NCBI RefSeq assembly: GCF_001457415.1
Contig: NZ_LN881723.1
Coordinates: forward strand, 901,246 to 965,245
Origin: Gorillibacterium timonense
Lineage (GTDB): Bacteria > Bacillota > Bacilli > Paenibacillales > NBRC-103111
DNA length: 64,000 nucleotides
Direction: 5' to 3'
Below the pieces are notes generated by a model. The model saw nothing but the letters and a program-made list of their open reading frames with translations. It made no database searches and was not told where the DNA came from. Shown here piece after piece: positions 17,186 to 26,206 of this stretch. The position numbers and the translations under genes are program-made. How positions within the stretch are numbered: position 1 is the stretch's first letter; each line of letters starts with the position of its first letter.

Positions 17186-18484
17186 TTAATACCCAAGTGC
17201 CTTGCGAGCGTCTGCCCACTTTTTGTTCAGGTCGTCAAATGCTTTCTTCAGATCGGGTGCCTTGATCAGATCTTGTTCAACCGAACCGGTGCTGACCGCG
17301 ATCTCAGCCTTATTGGCGATTTCGTTGAATTTCGGATCCGTTGCTACACTTTCGATGAAGTTCGGGTTGTAGGATTTGAATTCGGCCATCTGCTCAACTG
17401 CCGGTTCTTTGTCCTTGTAGATCGGCATGAAACCGGAGTACGTGTCATAGCCGGATTCCTTGACGAAGAATTCTACCCAAGCCGTTGCGAGCTCTTTGTT
17501 CTTGCTGTCTTTGTTTACGCCGATGAAGTAGTCGCCGCCGAGCGGAGCATTGTACTTGCCGCTGTTGTCATAAGGGAGCGGGAAGAATCCGATGTCCTCG
17601 GATGCGGCACCAGCGCCGATAACCTGCGGGATAACCCAGTTGCCGAGGAAGTACATCGCAGCTTTGCCGGATGCAAGTTCACCCTTCGACATTTCCCAGT
17701 TGTTCGTGGACAAGTCTTTTTCAGCCCAGCCCTTTTGTACGAATTCACGAGCGATGCTGATCAGCTTGCCGTAAGGTCCGTCAACCGTGAACGGCGTATC
17801 CGTGGTAACGAGGGTATCCGTGTATTTCGCGTTGCCGTCTACATACCAGTAGGAGTTAACACCCCAGTTGGTCATCGGCCATTGCGCGCCATAGTTCAGG
17901 TACAGCGGAACAATACCTTTATCCTTCAGCTTCTGCGCATCTGCATACAGTTCATCCAGCGTGGTCGGAACTTTGTCGATGCCGGCTGCGGCAAATGCTT
18001 TCTTGTTGTAAACAATCCCTTGCGTATTTACACCGGTCGCAATCCCGTAGCGCTTGCCGTCGATCTCGCGCACATCGGCAAAATAAGCGTTTTCAAACAA
18101 AGAATCTGGCAACGGCTCGTAATATTTCGGCAAGTCGCTCGTCGGCATGCCGCCGTCCAGCATGTTAACGTCACCGGCTTCGCCCGTCGTCAAGCGAACC
18201 TTGATATCCGTTGCGTAGTTCGTCAAGCCTTCGAATTCGACTTGTGCTTTCGGATACTTTTCTTTAAATTTCTTGGCATATCCGTCCAAGGTTCCATCGT
18301 TTACCATATCGGTCCGGTGGGTCAATACCTTGATTTTGCCGCTGAGCTCGCTAGTTGCCGCCCCAGAAGCCGCGGGCGATGTGGAAGGTGATTCTGACGG
18401 TGCAGAGCTGTTGGAGCCGCATGCTGCCAGCAGAGACACCATCATGACGGATGCTAACCCTACCCCAATACTTTTCTTCTTCAT
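17186..18484 (-). CDS. Carbohydrate ABC transporter, substrate-binding lipoprotein
   Basis: A 432-residue family-1 extracellular solute-binding protein. Lipobox LLAAC at about residues 18-22, then a Ser/Pro/Ala linker and the mature domain (KIKVLTHRTDMVNDGT... QGIVYNKKAF, GNWVIPQVI). It should bind a mono- or oligosaccharide and deliver it to the two permeases encoded upstream (18728-20441). The 16-codon extension to 18532 is rejected because the ATG at 18484 opens a canonical lipoprotein signal; GGGGG lies 11 bases before it. It is separated from the permeases by a terminator and has its own copy of a 69-bp control module. Confidence 0.9.
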   Translation of the reverse strand: MKKKSIGVGLASVMMVSLLAACGSNSSAPSESPSTSPAASGAATSELSGKIKVLTHRTDMVNDGTLDGYAKKFKEKYPKAQVEFEGLTNYATDIKVRLTTGEAGDVNMLDGGMPTSDLPKYYEPLPDSLFENAYFADVREIDGKRYGIATGVNTQGIVYNKKAFAAAGIDKVPTTLDELYADAQKLKDKGIVPLYLNYGAQWPMTNWGVNSYWYVDGNAKYTDTLVTTDTPFTVDGPYGKLISIAREFVQKGWAEKDLSTNNWEMSKGELASGKAAMYFLGNWVIPQVIGAGAASEDIGFFPLPYDNSGKYNAPLGGDYFIGVNKDSKNKELATAWVEFFVKESGYDTYSGFMPIYKDKEPAVEQMAEFKSYNPNFIESVATDPKFNEIANKAEIAVSTGSVEQDLIKAPDLKKAFDDLNKKWADARKALGY

Positions 18485-18557
18485 TCCTAGCTCAACCCCC
18501 AAAGAATGGATTAGTGAACCTTTTCGGATCACTTGTCTTGATATCGCTTACAATACC

Positions 18558-18626
18558 CAGTATAAGCGGTTACATATTCAAGAAAAATGGTTTTCGTTTG
18601 TTTTTCTTGTTATGAATTATGCTAAC
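18558..18626 (-). promoter_or_regulatory. Duplicated 69-bp control module upstream of the SBP gene
   Basis: This segment aligns without gaps to 20538-20606 (53 of 69 bases identical by my count). On the - strand it contains GTTAGC, an A-rich stretch with ACAAG and AAAACAAAC, a cre-like site at 18561-18575 (one mismatch to WTGNAANCGNWWNCA), and TATACT as the likely -10. The -35 region is weak, which fits an activator-dependent promoter. Candidate factors are the YesN-like regulator encoded next door and CcpA. Confidence 0.65.
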
Positions 18627-18668
18627 CACCCTTCTTGTTAGCGCTTGCGGACCCGTTCTCCTCCGTAT

Positions 18669-18712
18669 AAAAAAGACTCTCTGCCTGCTTAGCTACAGCA
18701 GGCAGAGAGTCT
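18669..18712 (-). terminator. Terminator of the sugar permease genes
   Basis: A 17-bp perfect stem (AAGACTCTCTGCCTGCT with its complement) followed by TTTTTTAT on the - strand, 16 bases past the second permease stop. It may reduce read-through into the SBP gene, which has its own promoter. Confidence 0.9.
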
Positions 18713-18727
18713 TGTGCTTTTGTCTTA

Positions 18728-19561
18728 TTACCCTTTGACGGCTCCGCTCGTGACTCCCGAGAAAATGAATTTCTGCAGGAAGAGGAAGATGACAACCGTC
18801 GGGATGAAGATGATGAGAATCCCCGCCGAAATGACGTTGATTTGCGCGGCGTTCGGTCCTACGAAGGAATAGATGGCCGTGGAGACAACGCGCAGCTTTT
18901 GACTCGGCATGTACAGGTAAGGCGTGTAAAAGTCGTTGTAGATGGAGATGGTCTTCAGGATGACCAAGGTTGCCGTGGCCGGAGCGAGCAGCGGGAAGAT
19001 GATGGAGCGGTAAATCTTGAAGAGGGATGCTCCCTCCATCATCGCACTCTCATCCAAATCCTTCGGAATGCTGTTGATGAACTGCAAGTAGATGACGATC
19101 TGCAGAACGTCTGCCCCGAGGTAAAGCAGAATCGGCGCGCCCATCGTATTATACAACCCAAGTGCCTTGATAACGCTGAACGTCGATACTTGCGTGGTGA
19201 TGGTCGGGATCAGCTGGGCTCCCAGGTACAGGCCCATAATCGGCGTCCGAAGCTTAAATTTGAAGCGACCCAGAGCGTAAGCAACCATGGTACCGAACAG
19301 GATGTTCCCGCCGAGCGAGATGACCATGATAATGAAGGTGTTCAGGAAGCTCGGTCCCAGCTTGCCGATCTTGAAGACGCGCTGGAAGTTGTCGAAGTTG
19401 AAGAAATCCTTTGGCAGCGACATTCCCGACTGATAATACTCCACCTGGGTTTTGAAGGCTCCGATCACGACCGAATAGATCGGGAAGAACACGATGAAGG
19501 AAGCTGCGATGAGCAGCAGGTATTTCAAAATGGTAATCAGCTTATTTTCACGTACTTCCAT
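18728..19561 (-). CDS. Carbohydrate ABC permease, MalG/AraQ-like
   Basis: A 277-residue inner-membrane permease with six helices. The EAA-loop typical of the family is MEGASLFKIYRSIIFPLLAPA (about residues 180-200), which docks on the ATPase. It pairs with the MalF-like permease whose stop is 2 bases upstream. No ATPase gene is present in the cluster; a shared MsmX-type ATPase encoded elsewhere is usual for such systems in Bacillota. Confidence 0.92.
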   Translation of the reverse strand: MEVRENKLITILKYLLLIAASFIVFFPIYSVVIGAFKTQVEYYQSGMSLPKDFFNFDNFQRVFKIGKLGPSFLNTFIIMVISLGGNILFGTMVAYALGRFKFKLRTPIMGLYLGAQLIPTITTQVSTFSVIKALGLYNTMGAPILLYLGADVLQIVIYLQFINSIPKDLDESAMMEGASLFKIYRSIIFPLLAPATATLVILKTISIYNDFYTPYLYMPSQKLRVVSTAIYSFVGPNAAQINVISAGILIIFIPTVVIFLFLQKFIFSGVTSGAVKG

Positions 19562-19562
19562 C

Positions 19563-20441
19563 TTAATCCTCTCCCCCCGGCAGCAATTTCCGTTGAATCA
19601 AGATGATCACAATGACGATCAGCATGAGCACAACCCCCATGGCGGAAGCGAGGCCCGCCTTCTGGAACTTGAAGGCCGTATCCACCGTCTGGATGACGAA
19701 GGTCGAGGTGCCGTTGGCTCCCAGCATCATGACGTATGGGATTTCGAAGGCGGCGAGTGCGCCGGTCAGCGTCAGAATAAGCTGCAGATTCAGAACGCTA
19801 CGGATACTTGGCAGAGTCAGATAACGGAATTGCTGCCAGCTGTTGGCTCCGTCGATTCGAGCGGATTCGTACATATCGCCCGGGATGGACTGAAGGGCGC
19901 CGATGAAGATAATCATGCTAAGCCCCATGAACTTCCACATCGAAATGAAGGCGAGAGAGAAATTGACCAGATGCTCATTACCGAGCCATGACTGCTGCCA
20001 GGCATCAAGTCCGATCGCCCCAAGGAAGATATTGAGCGAGCCATATTCCATGTGGTAGACGTTCTTGAACATGATGACCGTCGCTACGCTGTGCAGGACA
20101 TACGGCAGAAAGAGGATCGCCCGGAAAACATTTCGTCCCTTTAGCTTGCCACTCAGGATGACGGCGAAGAAGAGGGCCAGAGCGGTCTGGGCAAGTCCGC
20201 CGATAAAATAATAAGCGTTTACTTTAAAGGAGGAAAAAATTTCAGGTCTCGTGAAGATCTCCTTGTAGTTGGCAAAACCAACCCAATTCATATCCCACCC
20301 AATCCCCGTCCAATCGGTGAAGCTGTAGTACACCAGGGATAGAGCCGGGTAGTAGGATAGCACGAGCAGCAAGGCTACGGGCACCGTGAGAAAGCCGATA
20401 AGGATCAAGGTGCGCTGTTTTTTGTAGCTGAAATTAAACAT
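19563..20441 (-). CDS. Carbohydrate ABC permease, MalF/UgpA-like
   Basis: A 292-residue permease with six helices (first near 15-37, LVYYSFTDW following) and the EAA-loop YESARIDGANSWQQFRYLTLP (about 200-220). The frame runs 32 codons further upstream, but the ATG at 20441 has GTGGGG seven bases before it and gives the usual N-terminus MFNFSYKKQR. It is the first gene of the two-permease transcript, preceded by the duplicated 69-bp control module and the regulator gene. Confidence 0.92.
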   Translation of the reverse strand: MFNFSYKKQRTLILIGFLTVPVALLLVLSYYPALSLVYYSFTDWTGIGWDMNWVGFANYKEIFTRPEIFSSFKVNAYYFIGGLAQTALALFFAVILSGKLKGRNVFRAILFLPYVLHSVATVIMFKNVYHMEYGSLNIFLGAIGLDAWQQSWLGNEHLVNFSLAFISMWKFMGLSMIIFIGALQSIPGDMYESARIDGANSWQQFRYLTLPSIRSVLNLQLILTLTGALAAFEIPYVMMLGANGTSTFVIQTVDTAFKFQKAGLASAMGVVLMLIVIVIILIQRKLLPGGED

Positions 20442-20537
20442 GATCGAACCCCACTTTCTAATGGCATACAAAGTCTTTAAAACCGAAAAAAAGAGCCTTC
20501 CCGAAATTGGGGAAAGCCCGGTAATCGCTTTCATCAT

Positions 20538-20606
20538 CAGTATAAACGGTTACATCCGTAATTATAATGGTCTTTGTTTGTTTTCTTTGTCTTCAATTAA
20601 GCTAAC
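20538..20606 (-). promoter_or_regulatory. Duplicated 69-bp control module upstream of the permease genes
   Basis: Same layout as 18558-18626: GTTAGC, ACAAAGAAAACAAAC, a cre-like site at 20541-20555 with one mismatch, and TATACT as putative -10 with a weak -35 17 bases upstream (TTATAA). Conservation of the A-rich blocks between the two copies points to a shared activator site. Confidence 0.65.
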
Positions 20607-20622
20607 GGTACTAACAGGCTCT

Positions 20623-22137
20623 TCAAATGCGCACCCGATCCCTGTACTCCTTCGGCGTAATGCCGACGACCTTCTTGAATACTTTGTTGAAATAAGCCGG
20701 GTCAGAATAGCCGACTCTTTCCCCGACCTCGTAGGTCTTCAGAGCAAGCTCAGATACGAGGAGCCGTTTCGCCTCATCAATCCGCAGCGAAATGATCAGA
20801 TCGGTGATCGTCTCTCCGGTCTTCATCTTGAACAGCTTGCTCAGGTAGCTGGGAGTCAGGTAAACAATCTCGGCAAGCCGATTAAGCTCCAGTTCCTCGA
20901 TATAATGATCAAAAATGTAGCTTTTGACGGTTTCGATCACCCGGTTGTCCTGCTGCATGTCCTTAAGCAGCCGGAATTGTTCTTGAACCAAATGGAGCAA
21001 TGCCCGCGTGAACTCACTCCATTCCGGATAATTCATGGGAAGGAGAGGATCCAGGATTTCATCCCCTTCAGCAAGCAGATTCCGATCCGCCTTTTCTTCC
21101 CGGATCAACGTCTGGAGGAGACTGCCGTGCTCCATCAAGGTGTGCCACTGAAGATGGATTCGTCCCGCCTCCTGCATCCAGGCGCGCAGGGCGGTCTCCG
21201 CTCTTTCGTAATCAACCGTATGAAGCGCCGAGCGGAAATCCCGGTCAATTAACCGGTGTAAGGTGCCTGTATCTTCGATGCGCTTCGCTATGCGCTCTGA
21301 AGCTTCAAAAGCGCGGATTCCCTCTTCATACCAAGTATATTCCAAAGCACTCATCGCTTGTTTATAGCTCTCGTTCAATGACAACGGATCATAAAAGATC
21401 CCGCTCGCCCCCGCGCGTACATGAACGTTTGCCGGAAGCAGCGAAAGCAGACTCGCTCCAAGCGAACGAACGGTCTCCGCATCATCACCGGGATGGATGG
21501 CGACCAGAATAACCAGCTCACCCAATCTCCAAGACAAAACCCGGGTCTCTCGCTGCAAATCCTGGGCCCAACTGCGAATTCTGCTCTGAACTCGATCAAC
21601 GGACGCACGAAGGACTAAGGTCGCATAATAATCCGAGAATAGGGGATGCTCGTGAAGGGCGGCGTCCGCCTCTTCCTTGAGTGCGGCCGGAAGCTTGCCC
21701 GGTTCATTGATCGCAAGGAGTCGGAGATAATCATCCTTGGCCGTAATCTGACGAGACCGTTCGTGGATCAGTTTCGTTCGGACACGCTCCAGAAGTCCCG
21801 TAAGCTCCTCTGTCTCCACCGGCTTCAACAGGTATTCTTCCACCCCAAGCCGAATCGCTTGACGGGCGTATTCAAAGTCGCTGAACCCGCTGACGATTGC
21901 GATAGGCACGTTTGGACGAAGTTCCTTGATCCGTTCGATCAACGTCAACCCACTCATCTGCGGCATTTTGATATCCGTTATGATAAGGTCCGGCTCCATT
22001 CTCTCCAGGTTCTCTAGAAGCTCGTTCCCGCTTTCAAAGATACCGATGACCTGATAGTCTTCGCCTGCTTGCTCGATCAACTTGGCCAAACCGAGCCGAA
22101 TCCGCTCCTCATCGTCAACAACTATGATGCTTAACAT
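20623..22137 (-). CDS. Response regulator, YesN-like with AraC output
   Basis: A 504-residue regulator. Receiver domain 1-120 with Asp in LIITDIKMPQMSG and Lys in LLKPVE; a long central helical linker; C-terminal AraC domain (about 405-500) with two helix-turn-helix units (LNRLAEIVYLTPSYLSKLFK and YEVGERVGYSDPAYFNKVFK). Its partner kinase ends 14 bases upstream. It probably activates the adjacent sugar transporter operon through the duplicated 69-bp module. Confidence 0.93.
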   Translation of the reverse strand: MLSIIVVDDEERIRLGLAKLIEQAGEDYQVIGIFESGNELLENLERMEPDLIITDIKMPQMSGLTLIERIKELRPNVPIAIVSGFSDFEYARQAIRLGVEEYLLKPVETEELTGLLERVRTKLIHERSRQITAKDDYLRLLAINEPGKLPAALKEEADAALHEHPLFSDYYATLVLRASVDRVQSRIRSWAQDLQRETRVLSWRLGELVILVAIHPGDDAETVRSLGASLLSLLPANVHVRAGASGIFYDPLSLNESYKQAMSALEYTWYEEGIRAFEASERIAKRIEDTGTLHRLIDRDFRSALHTVDYERAETALRAWMQEAGRIHLQWHTLMEHGSLLQTLIREEKADRNLLAEGDEILDPLLPMNYPEWSEFTRALLHLVQEQFRLLKDMQQDNRVIETVKSYIFDHYIEELELNRLAEIVYLTPSYLSKLFKMKTGETITDLIISLRIDEAKRLLVSELALKTYEVGERVGYSDPAYFNKVFKKVVGITPKEYRDRVRI

Positions 22138-22151
22138 GGCGCTTTTCCTCC

Positions 22152-24065
22152 TTAGCCGTTCGATTCTTTGAGCGGAAGACGAATCGTGACAACCGTCCCC
22201 TCTCCTAGCACACTATCCACCTGCAGTCCATAGGACGAGCCGTATTTCAACTTAATCCGTTCATGCACGTTTCTCATGCCGATGCCCCTGCCGCTGCTGC
22301 TTTCCTGCCAGCCGGGTGCGTTCAAGGAATCGCGAAGGAGCTCGAGCGTCTCCTCCTCCATTCCCACCCCGTTATCGGCAACGGTAAAGACCTGGTCGTC
22401 GCCTTCTTCCCGGTATCGGATTTCGATATCCATTCGCGTGTTCATGCTGTCCTGCCCATGGTGAATGGAATTCTCCACAATCGGCTGAAACAGGAGCTTA
22501 ATGACCCGTTTGCGGGATAAATCCTCTTCCGGCAGCGTGAGATGAAACCGGCTCCCATACCGGTAATTGAGCAGCTGAACATACATTTCGAGATGCTCCC
22601 ATTCCTGGGGGACCGGAACCGTATCCATCCCCTGATGAATGCTGTAGCGGAGCAGCTTGCCCAGAAGACGCGACATGTCCGCCACTTCCAGATCATCATG
22701 GAGCACAGCCGTCATGCGGATCGACTCCAAGGTATTGTAGATAAAATGGGGATTTATCTGATGCTGGAGCGATTCCAGCTCGACCTGCTTTTTGCGCTGC
22801 TCAATGAAGTGGATTTCTTCGATCAGGCGATTGATCCTCAAGATCATCCGGTTGAAGGCCGTGCCGACAAGACCGGCTTCATCCCTTCGCTTAACCGGAA
22901 AGACCACATTCAAGTTCCCATTCTGCACATCCTTCATCGTACGGACCAAGGACCGCAACGGACGGTTCAGGGCATAGATGAGGATGATCGAGATGACCAT
23001 TGCGAAGGAGACGAAAGCGATACCCGCAAATAAGGTCGTTTTCCGTGTCCGATCCGCATCCGCCATCAGCTGCTTTTGCGGAATGCTGATGAAGATCCGC
23101 CAGCCGGTTTGGGCGGATTGACGATAGATGATCAGTTCCTTCTGCCCGTTGACCGTCGTATGAAAGCTGCCTTCGGAGCCCGTTTCCTTGGCCCATGCCT
23201 CCCGCTCTCCGAGATTTTGCGACAGGTATTGCTTCTGGCTATCATAGACGACCCGATTTTCCTCATCCAAGATAAGCGTCGTGCCTTGCGTCGTCTGGTC
23301 CAAATCCTTCACAATATCTTCGATGACGCTGATATTGGCGTCGATGGCGATCATGCCGATTGGAGCAAAGGACGCATCGATGATTTGCCGAACGACCGTG
23401 AACACGAAGCGTTTGCGGTTGTTGGCGTCGGATACTTCCTGGGTGCTCGTCAAGACCGGCGCCCCGTTCGCATTCTCCGCCAAGCTCCTCCATTCACTGA
23501 ATACCTTCTGCAGGTCACTGCGGACGACGCTGCTCTTCATGACATAATAGGAATTGCCGTAAAGATCGAATAAGTATACCGTGTTCGTTCCCGTCTTCAG
23601 GCTCGTAATGAAATACATGCTGTTCGCGATCTGACTTTGGATGTCCAGCCGCCTTCGCTCCATCTCCGATAGGACCGAGCTGTCTCGGTTAATTCCGCTG
23701 ACACCGCCCATAACCCCGTCGCTGGTTAGCCCGTTGACCGAAGGAACCATTCCGTGCTGATCTCGGTAGAACTCGTTGGAATTGCGAAGCCCGGTTTGAA
23801 TCGCTTCCAAATAAGACGGTATGATCGAGATCTTTTTCAAGTCCTCCATGTAATCGTCCAGCTTGCCGAGCATCTTGTCGGCAATTTGGGATGAATAGGA
23901 AACCGTATTCTCTTCAATCGACTTGGAATAGCGTTCAGCCGACAGTTGGGTAACAACTCCGATGGGGATGATCAGAAGTAGCAAGAAAACGGCAAACATC
24001 TTGGCTTCCATCCGCCAGTCCGGCAAATAAAGCCATCTTAAAACCCGATTGTTTCGCCATCCCAT
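22152..24065 (-). CDS. Sensor histidine kinase, YesM-like
   Basis: A 637-residue membrane kinase: helix near residues 20-40, a large extracellular sensor (about 45-290, dCache-like with FVFTVVRQIID and GWRIFISIPQKQL), a second helix near 305-325, HAMP, then the His_kinase module with phosphoacceptor His in QINPHFIYNTLE and ATPase domain (VENSIHHG, DNGVGM, GRGIGMRN). The TTG at 24110 is an alternative start; ATG 24065 with GGGAG upstream is preferred. Forms a pair with the downstream regulator and probably senses an extracellular sugar, perhaps through the binding protein. Confidence 0.92.
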   Translation of the reverse strand: MGWRNNRVLRWLYLPDWRMEAKMFAVFLLLLIIPIGVVTQLSAERYSKSIEENTVSYSSQIADKMLGKLDDYMEDLKKISIIPSYLEAIQTGLRNSNEFYRDQHGMVPSVNGLTSDGVMGGVSGINRDSSVLSEMERRRLDIQSQIANSMYFITSLKTGTNTVYLFDLYGNSYYVMKSSVVRSDLQKVFSEWRSLAENANGAPVLTSTQEVSDANNRKRFVFTVVRQIIDASFAPIGMIAIDANISVIEDIVKDLDQTTQGTTLILDEENRVVYDSQKQYLSQNLGEREAWAKETGSEGSFHTTVNGQKELIIYRQSAQTGWRIFISIPQKQLMADADRTRKTTLFAGIAFVSFAMVISIILIYALNRPLRSLVRTMKDVQNGNLNVVFPVKRRDEAGLVGTAFNRMILRINRLIEEIHFIEQRKKQVELESLQHQINPHFIYNTLESIRMTAVLHDDLEVADMSRLLGKLLRYSIHQGMDTVPVPQEWEHLEMYVQLLNYRYGSRFHLTLPEEDLSRKRVIKLLFQPIVENSIHHGQDSMNTRMDIEIRYREEGDDQVFTVADNGVGMEEETLELLRDSLNAPGWQESSSGRGIGMRNVHERIKLKYGSSYGLQVDSVLGEGTVVTIRLPLKESNG

Positions 24066-24186
24066 TCGAGCTCTCTCCCTTACGCCGTCCTCTTCGCGGG
24101 GATTCGACAATCCCCGTATCCCCTATCGTATCCCATTGGAACTTGGGCCGCAAGATGGATGCCATTTTTCAGCATCCAAGCGAAAG

Positions 24187-24229
24187 AAAGCAGGCTTGGT
24201 TCGAAGGAGTTTCGAACCAAGCCCGCTTT
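24187..24229 (-). terminator. Terminator of the Lpl-type SBP gene
   Basis: AAAGCGGGCTTGGTTCGAA pairs with TTCGAACCAAGCCTGCTTT (one mismatch) around a 5-base loop and is followed by CTTTC on the - strand. It separates the Lpl-type transporter from the YesM gene. Confidence 0.85.
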
Positions 24230-24336
24230 TCTTAGCCTATCCAGCTATTGGTGAGAGAGCCATCCTTGCGAAGCTTTCGCGCCCCTTCACATCCCGAATT
24301 GGCACCGCTTCGTATCCACGCGATCAAGTCAGCGTA

Positions 24337-26097
24337 TTATTTGTTTTTCCGGTACTCGAACACCTTTTGGCTTTGTTCGGTGTTGAACTTGACGACATCC
24401 TCATAGCCAAGACCTTTGGCTTTATCGACCAATTCCTTCTTGAGCTTGTCAAATTCCGCTTCGTTCTTGGCGAAGATCATCTTCCAGGAATATTCTTTGA
24501 TGACCGTGGCCACTTGGCCTCTCTTTTGCTCCAGATCGTCCGGATAGGTCGCCGGAGCCGTTCCAGTGAAGATGGCCTTTTGGACCGCCAGCATGTTGTT
24601 CTTCTCCAGATAATCCTTCGGAGAGGTTGCGTTCATCGCCTTGGTCCAGCTTTCGTCGACCTTGTTGGACGGCTTGGCAAGCTGCGAAGACCACAATTGA
24701 TAGTCGTACGGTTCACCGGTTTCCGGATTAACGGAAGTAAATTTGAAGGTGTTGGTCAATTGCGAGCGGCCGTCCTTCCAGTTGCCGCCGCCGAACTCAT
24801 CCGGGATCGGCGTGTCGTTGGCCGGGAGGGCCTTTTCACCGAGCTCAGTCAGAACCGGCTTGCCATCCTTCAGCTCATATACCATGCCGGGCAGGCCATA
24901 GTTGGAGGTCATGTAACCTTCCGGGCTGTACAACCAGTCGATGAATTCCATAACGCGCTCTGGCGACTTGGTTTTGGAGCCGATCGACCAGAAGCGGTCT
25001 GCGCCATACGGATTGAAGCCGTTGGAGAAGTTGCGTTCTTCCTTGAAAGGAACCAATTGGAAGCCCTTGCCTTCGGCAAGTCGCTCCGGCGTGCTGTAAA
25101 CGTCATCCTGCCAAGAGAACATGGAGAACAGAACTTGACCGTCCTTCATCTTGTTGCTAGCGTCTTCAAACTTTTGCGTCAAGGAGTCCGGGTCCATCAA
25201 TCCCATTTGGTTGGCGTTGAAATAGAATTTCAAAGCGCGCAGATAGAGGCCGTTATCATCCAGAATCCCTTGTACTTCATCCTTATCGGCGGATATCAGC
25301 GTGAAGCCTCCTGGGTTAAAGCCATCGGTTTCTTCATAGCCGTGAAGGATCGCCCATGCCTTCGTGTGCATCATCATGTTTCCGTCCCAGTCGCCCCAGA
25401 GAGAGAAGGCGTACGTCGGGCGACCGGAATCACTCTTCGGTTGAGCTTCTTGCATTTTCTTCAGAACCGGCAGGTAATCTTCCATCGTCTTGATTTCCGG
25501 GCTGCCGATCTTTTGGTACAGGTCCCAGCGCAGGTTCGGGTGAGCGTTCAGCTCCTTCGCTTCAGAAGGTCCAGCTTGATCAGGACCTACATCAATTCCG
25601 ATCCCATAAACACTGGTACCGCTTCCATAGTTGACCTTGTTCTTTTCGATGGCCTTCGGAGCGTATTTCAACATGTTTTTACCGTAGTTGTCGAGAAGAC
25701 TGTCTTTGGTCCAGTCAAGCAGCATCCCGGCCTTGATGGCATCCTGCCACTTTTGGTCGGCTCCGCCGAAGATGACGATATCGCCGAGGTTGCCGGAAGC
25801 CATCTGTGCGCTGAATTTCGCATCCGCGCCTTCGAGCTGCGGAGAAATAATGTTCAGCTTGATGTTGAATTTGTCTTTTACCACTTTTGCGAACCAGCCA
25901 GGTTGATCGCCGCTGAAGTTGGACGTCAAGGAGAATACATCTAACGTAATTTCTGGGCGCGGTGAAGGCGCTTCCGAACCATTCGTGCCGGAAGCTGAGG
26001 GCGAAGCATCATTTGACTTGTTGGTCGAACAGGCTGCGAGAGAAGTCATCATAACCAAAGAAAGAAGAGTCATTGCGGTTTTTTTCATCTTTGCCAC
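24337..26097 (-). CDS. Lpl-type ABC transporter, large substrate-binding lipoprotein
   Basis: A 586-residue extracellular solute-binding protein of the long Paenibacillus type that pairs with LplB/LplC permeases. Lipobox SLAAC ends at about residue 23, then a Ser-rich linker. The size and motifs such as DNGLYLRALKFYFNANQMGL fit binding of an oligosaccharide. The start is GTG: GGGAGG lies nine bases before it, whereas the ATG three codons later would be 18 bases away. Last gene of the transporter operon 24337-28077. Confidence 0.9.
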   Translation of the reverse strand: MAKMKKTAMTLLSLVMMTSLAACSTNKSNDASPSASGTNGSEAPSPRPEITLDVFSLTSNFSGDQPGWFAKVVKDKFNIKLNIISPQLEGADAKFSAQMASGNLGDIVIFGGADQKWQDAIKAGMLLDWTKDSLLDNYGKNMLKYAPKAIEKNKVNYGSGTSVYGIGIDVGPDQAGPSEAKELNAHPNLRWDLYQKIGSPEIKTMEDYLPVLKKMQEAQPKSDSGRPTYAFSLWGDWDGNMMMHTKAWAILHGYEETDGFNPGGFTLISADKDEVQGILDDNGLYLRALKFYFNANQMGLMDPDSLTQKFEDASNKMKDGQVLFSMFSWQDDVYSTPERLAEGKGFQLVPFKEERNFSNGFNPYGADRFWSIGSKTKSPERVMEFIDWLYSPEGYMTSNYGLPGMVYELKDGKPVLTELGEKALPANDTPIPDEFGGGNWKDGRSQLTNTFKFTSVNPETGEPYDYQLWSSQLAKPSNKVDESWTKAMNATSPKDYLEKNNMLAVQKAIFTGTAPATYPDDLEQKRGQVATVIKEYSWKMIFAKNEAEFDKLKKELVDKAKGLGYEDVVKFNTEQSQKVFEYRKNK

Positions 26098-26206
26098 GCG
26101 TGATTGCCTCCCTTTTTTTACTTAAATAGTGTTCGTCTTAGCCAGTTCCTGATGTCCGTCTACCGTATGAAACGGGTCCGGCATCACCTCCTTGAGAAAC
26201 TCGGGA

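Noticed and set aside
16871-18391. 506-codon + strand frame across the sugar-binding protein gene
   Set aside because: Antisense shadow of a clear lipoprotein gene; no domain and no ribosome binding site.
24049-25944. 631-codon + strand frame opposite the Lpl-type SBP gene
   Set aside because: Antisense shadow; the - strand gene has lipobox, GTG start with binding site and operon context.
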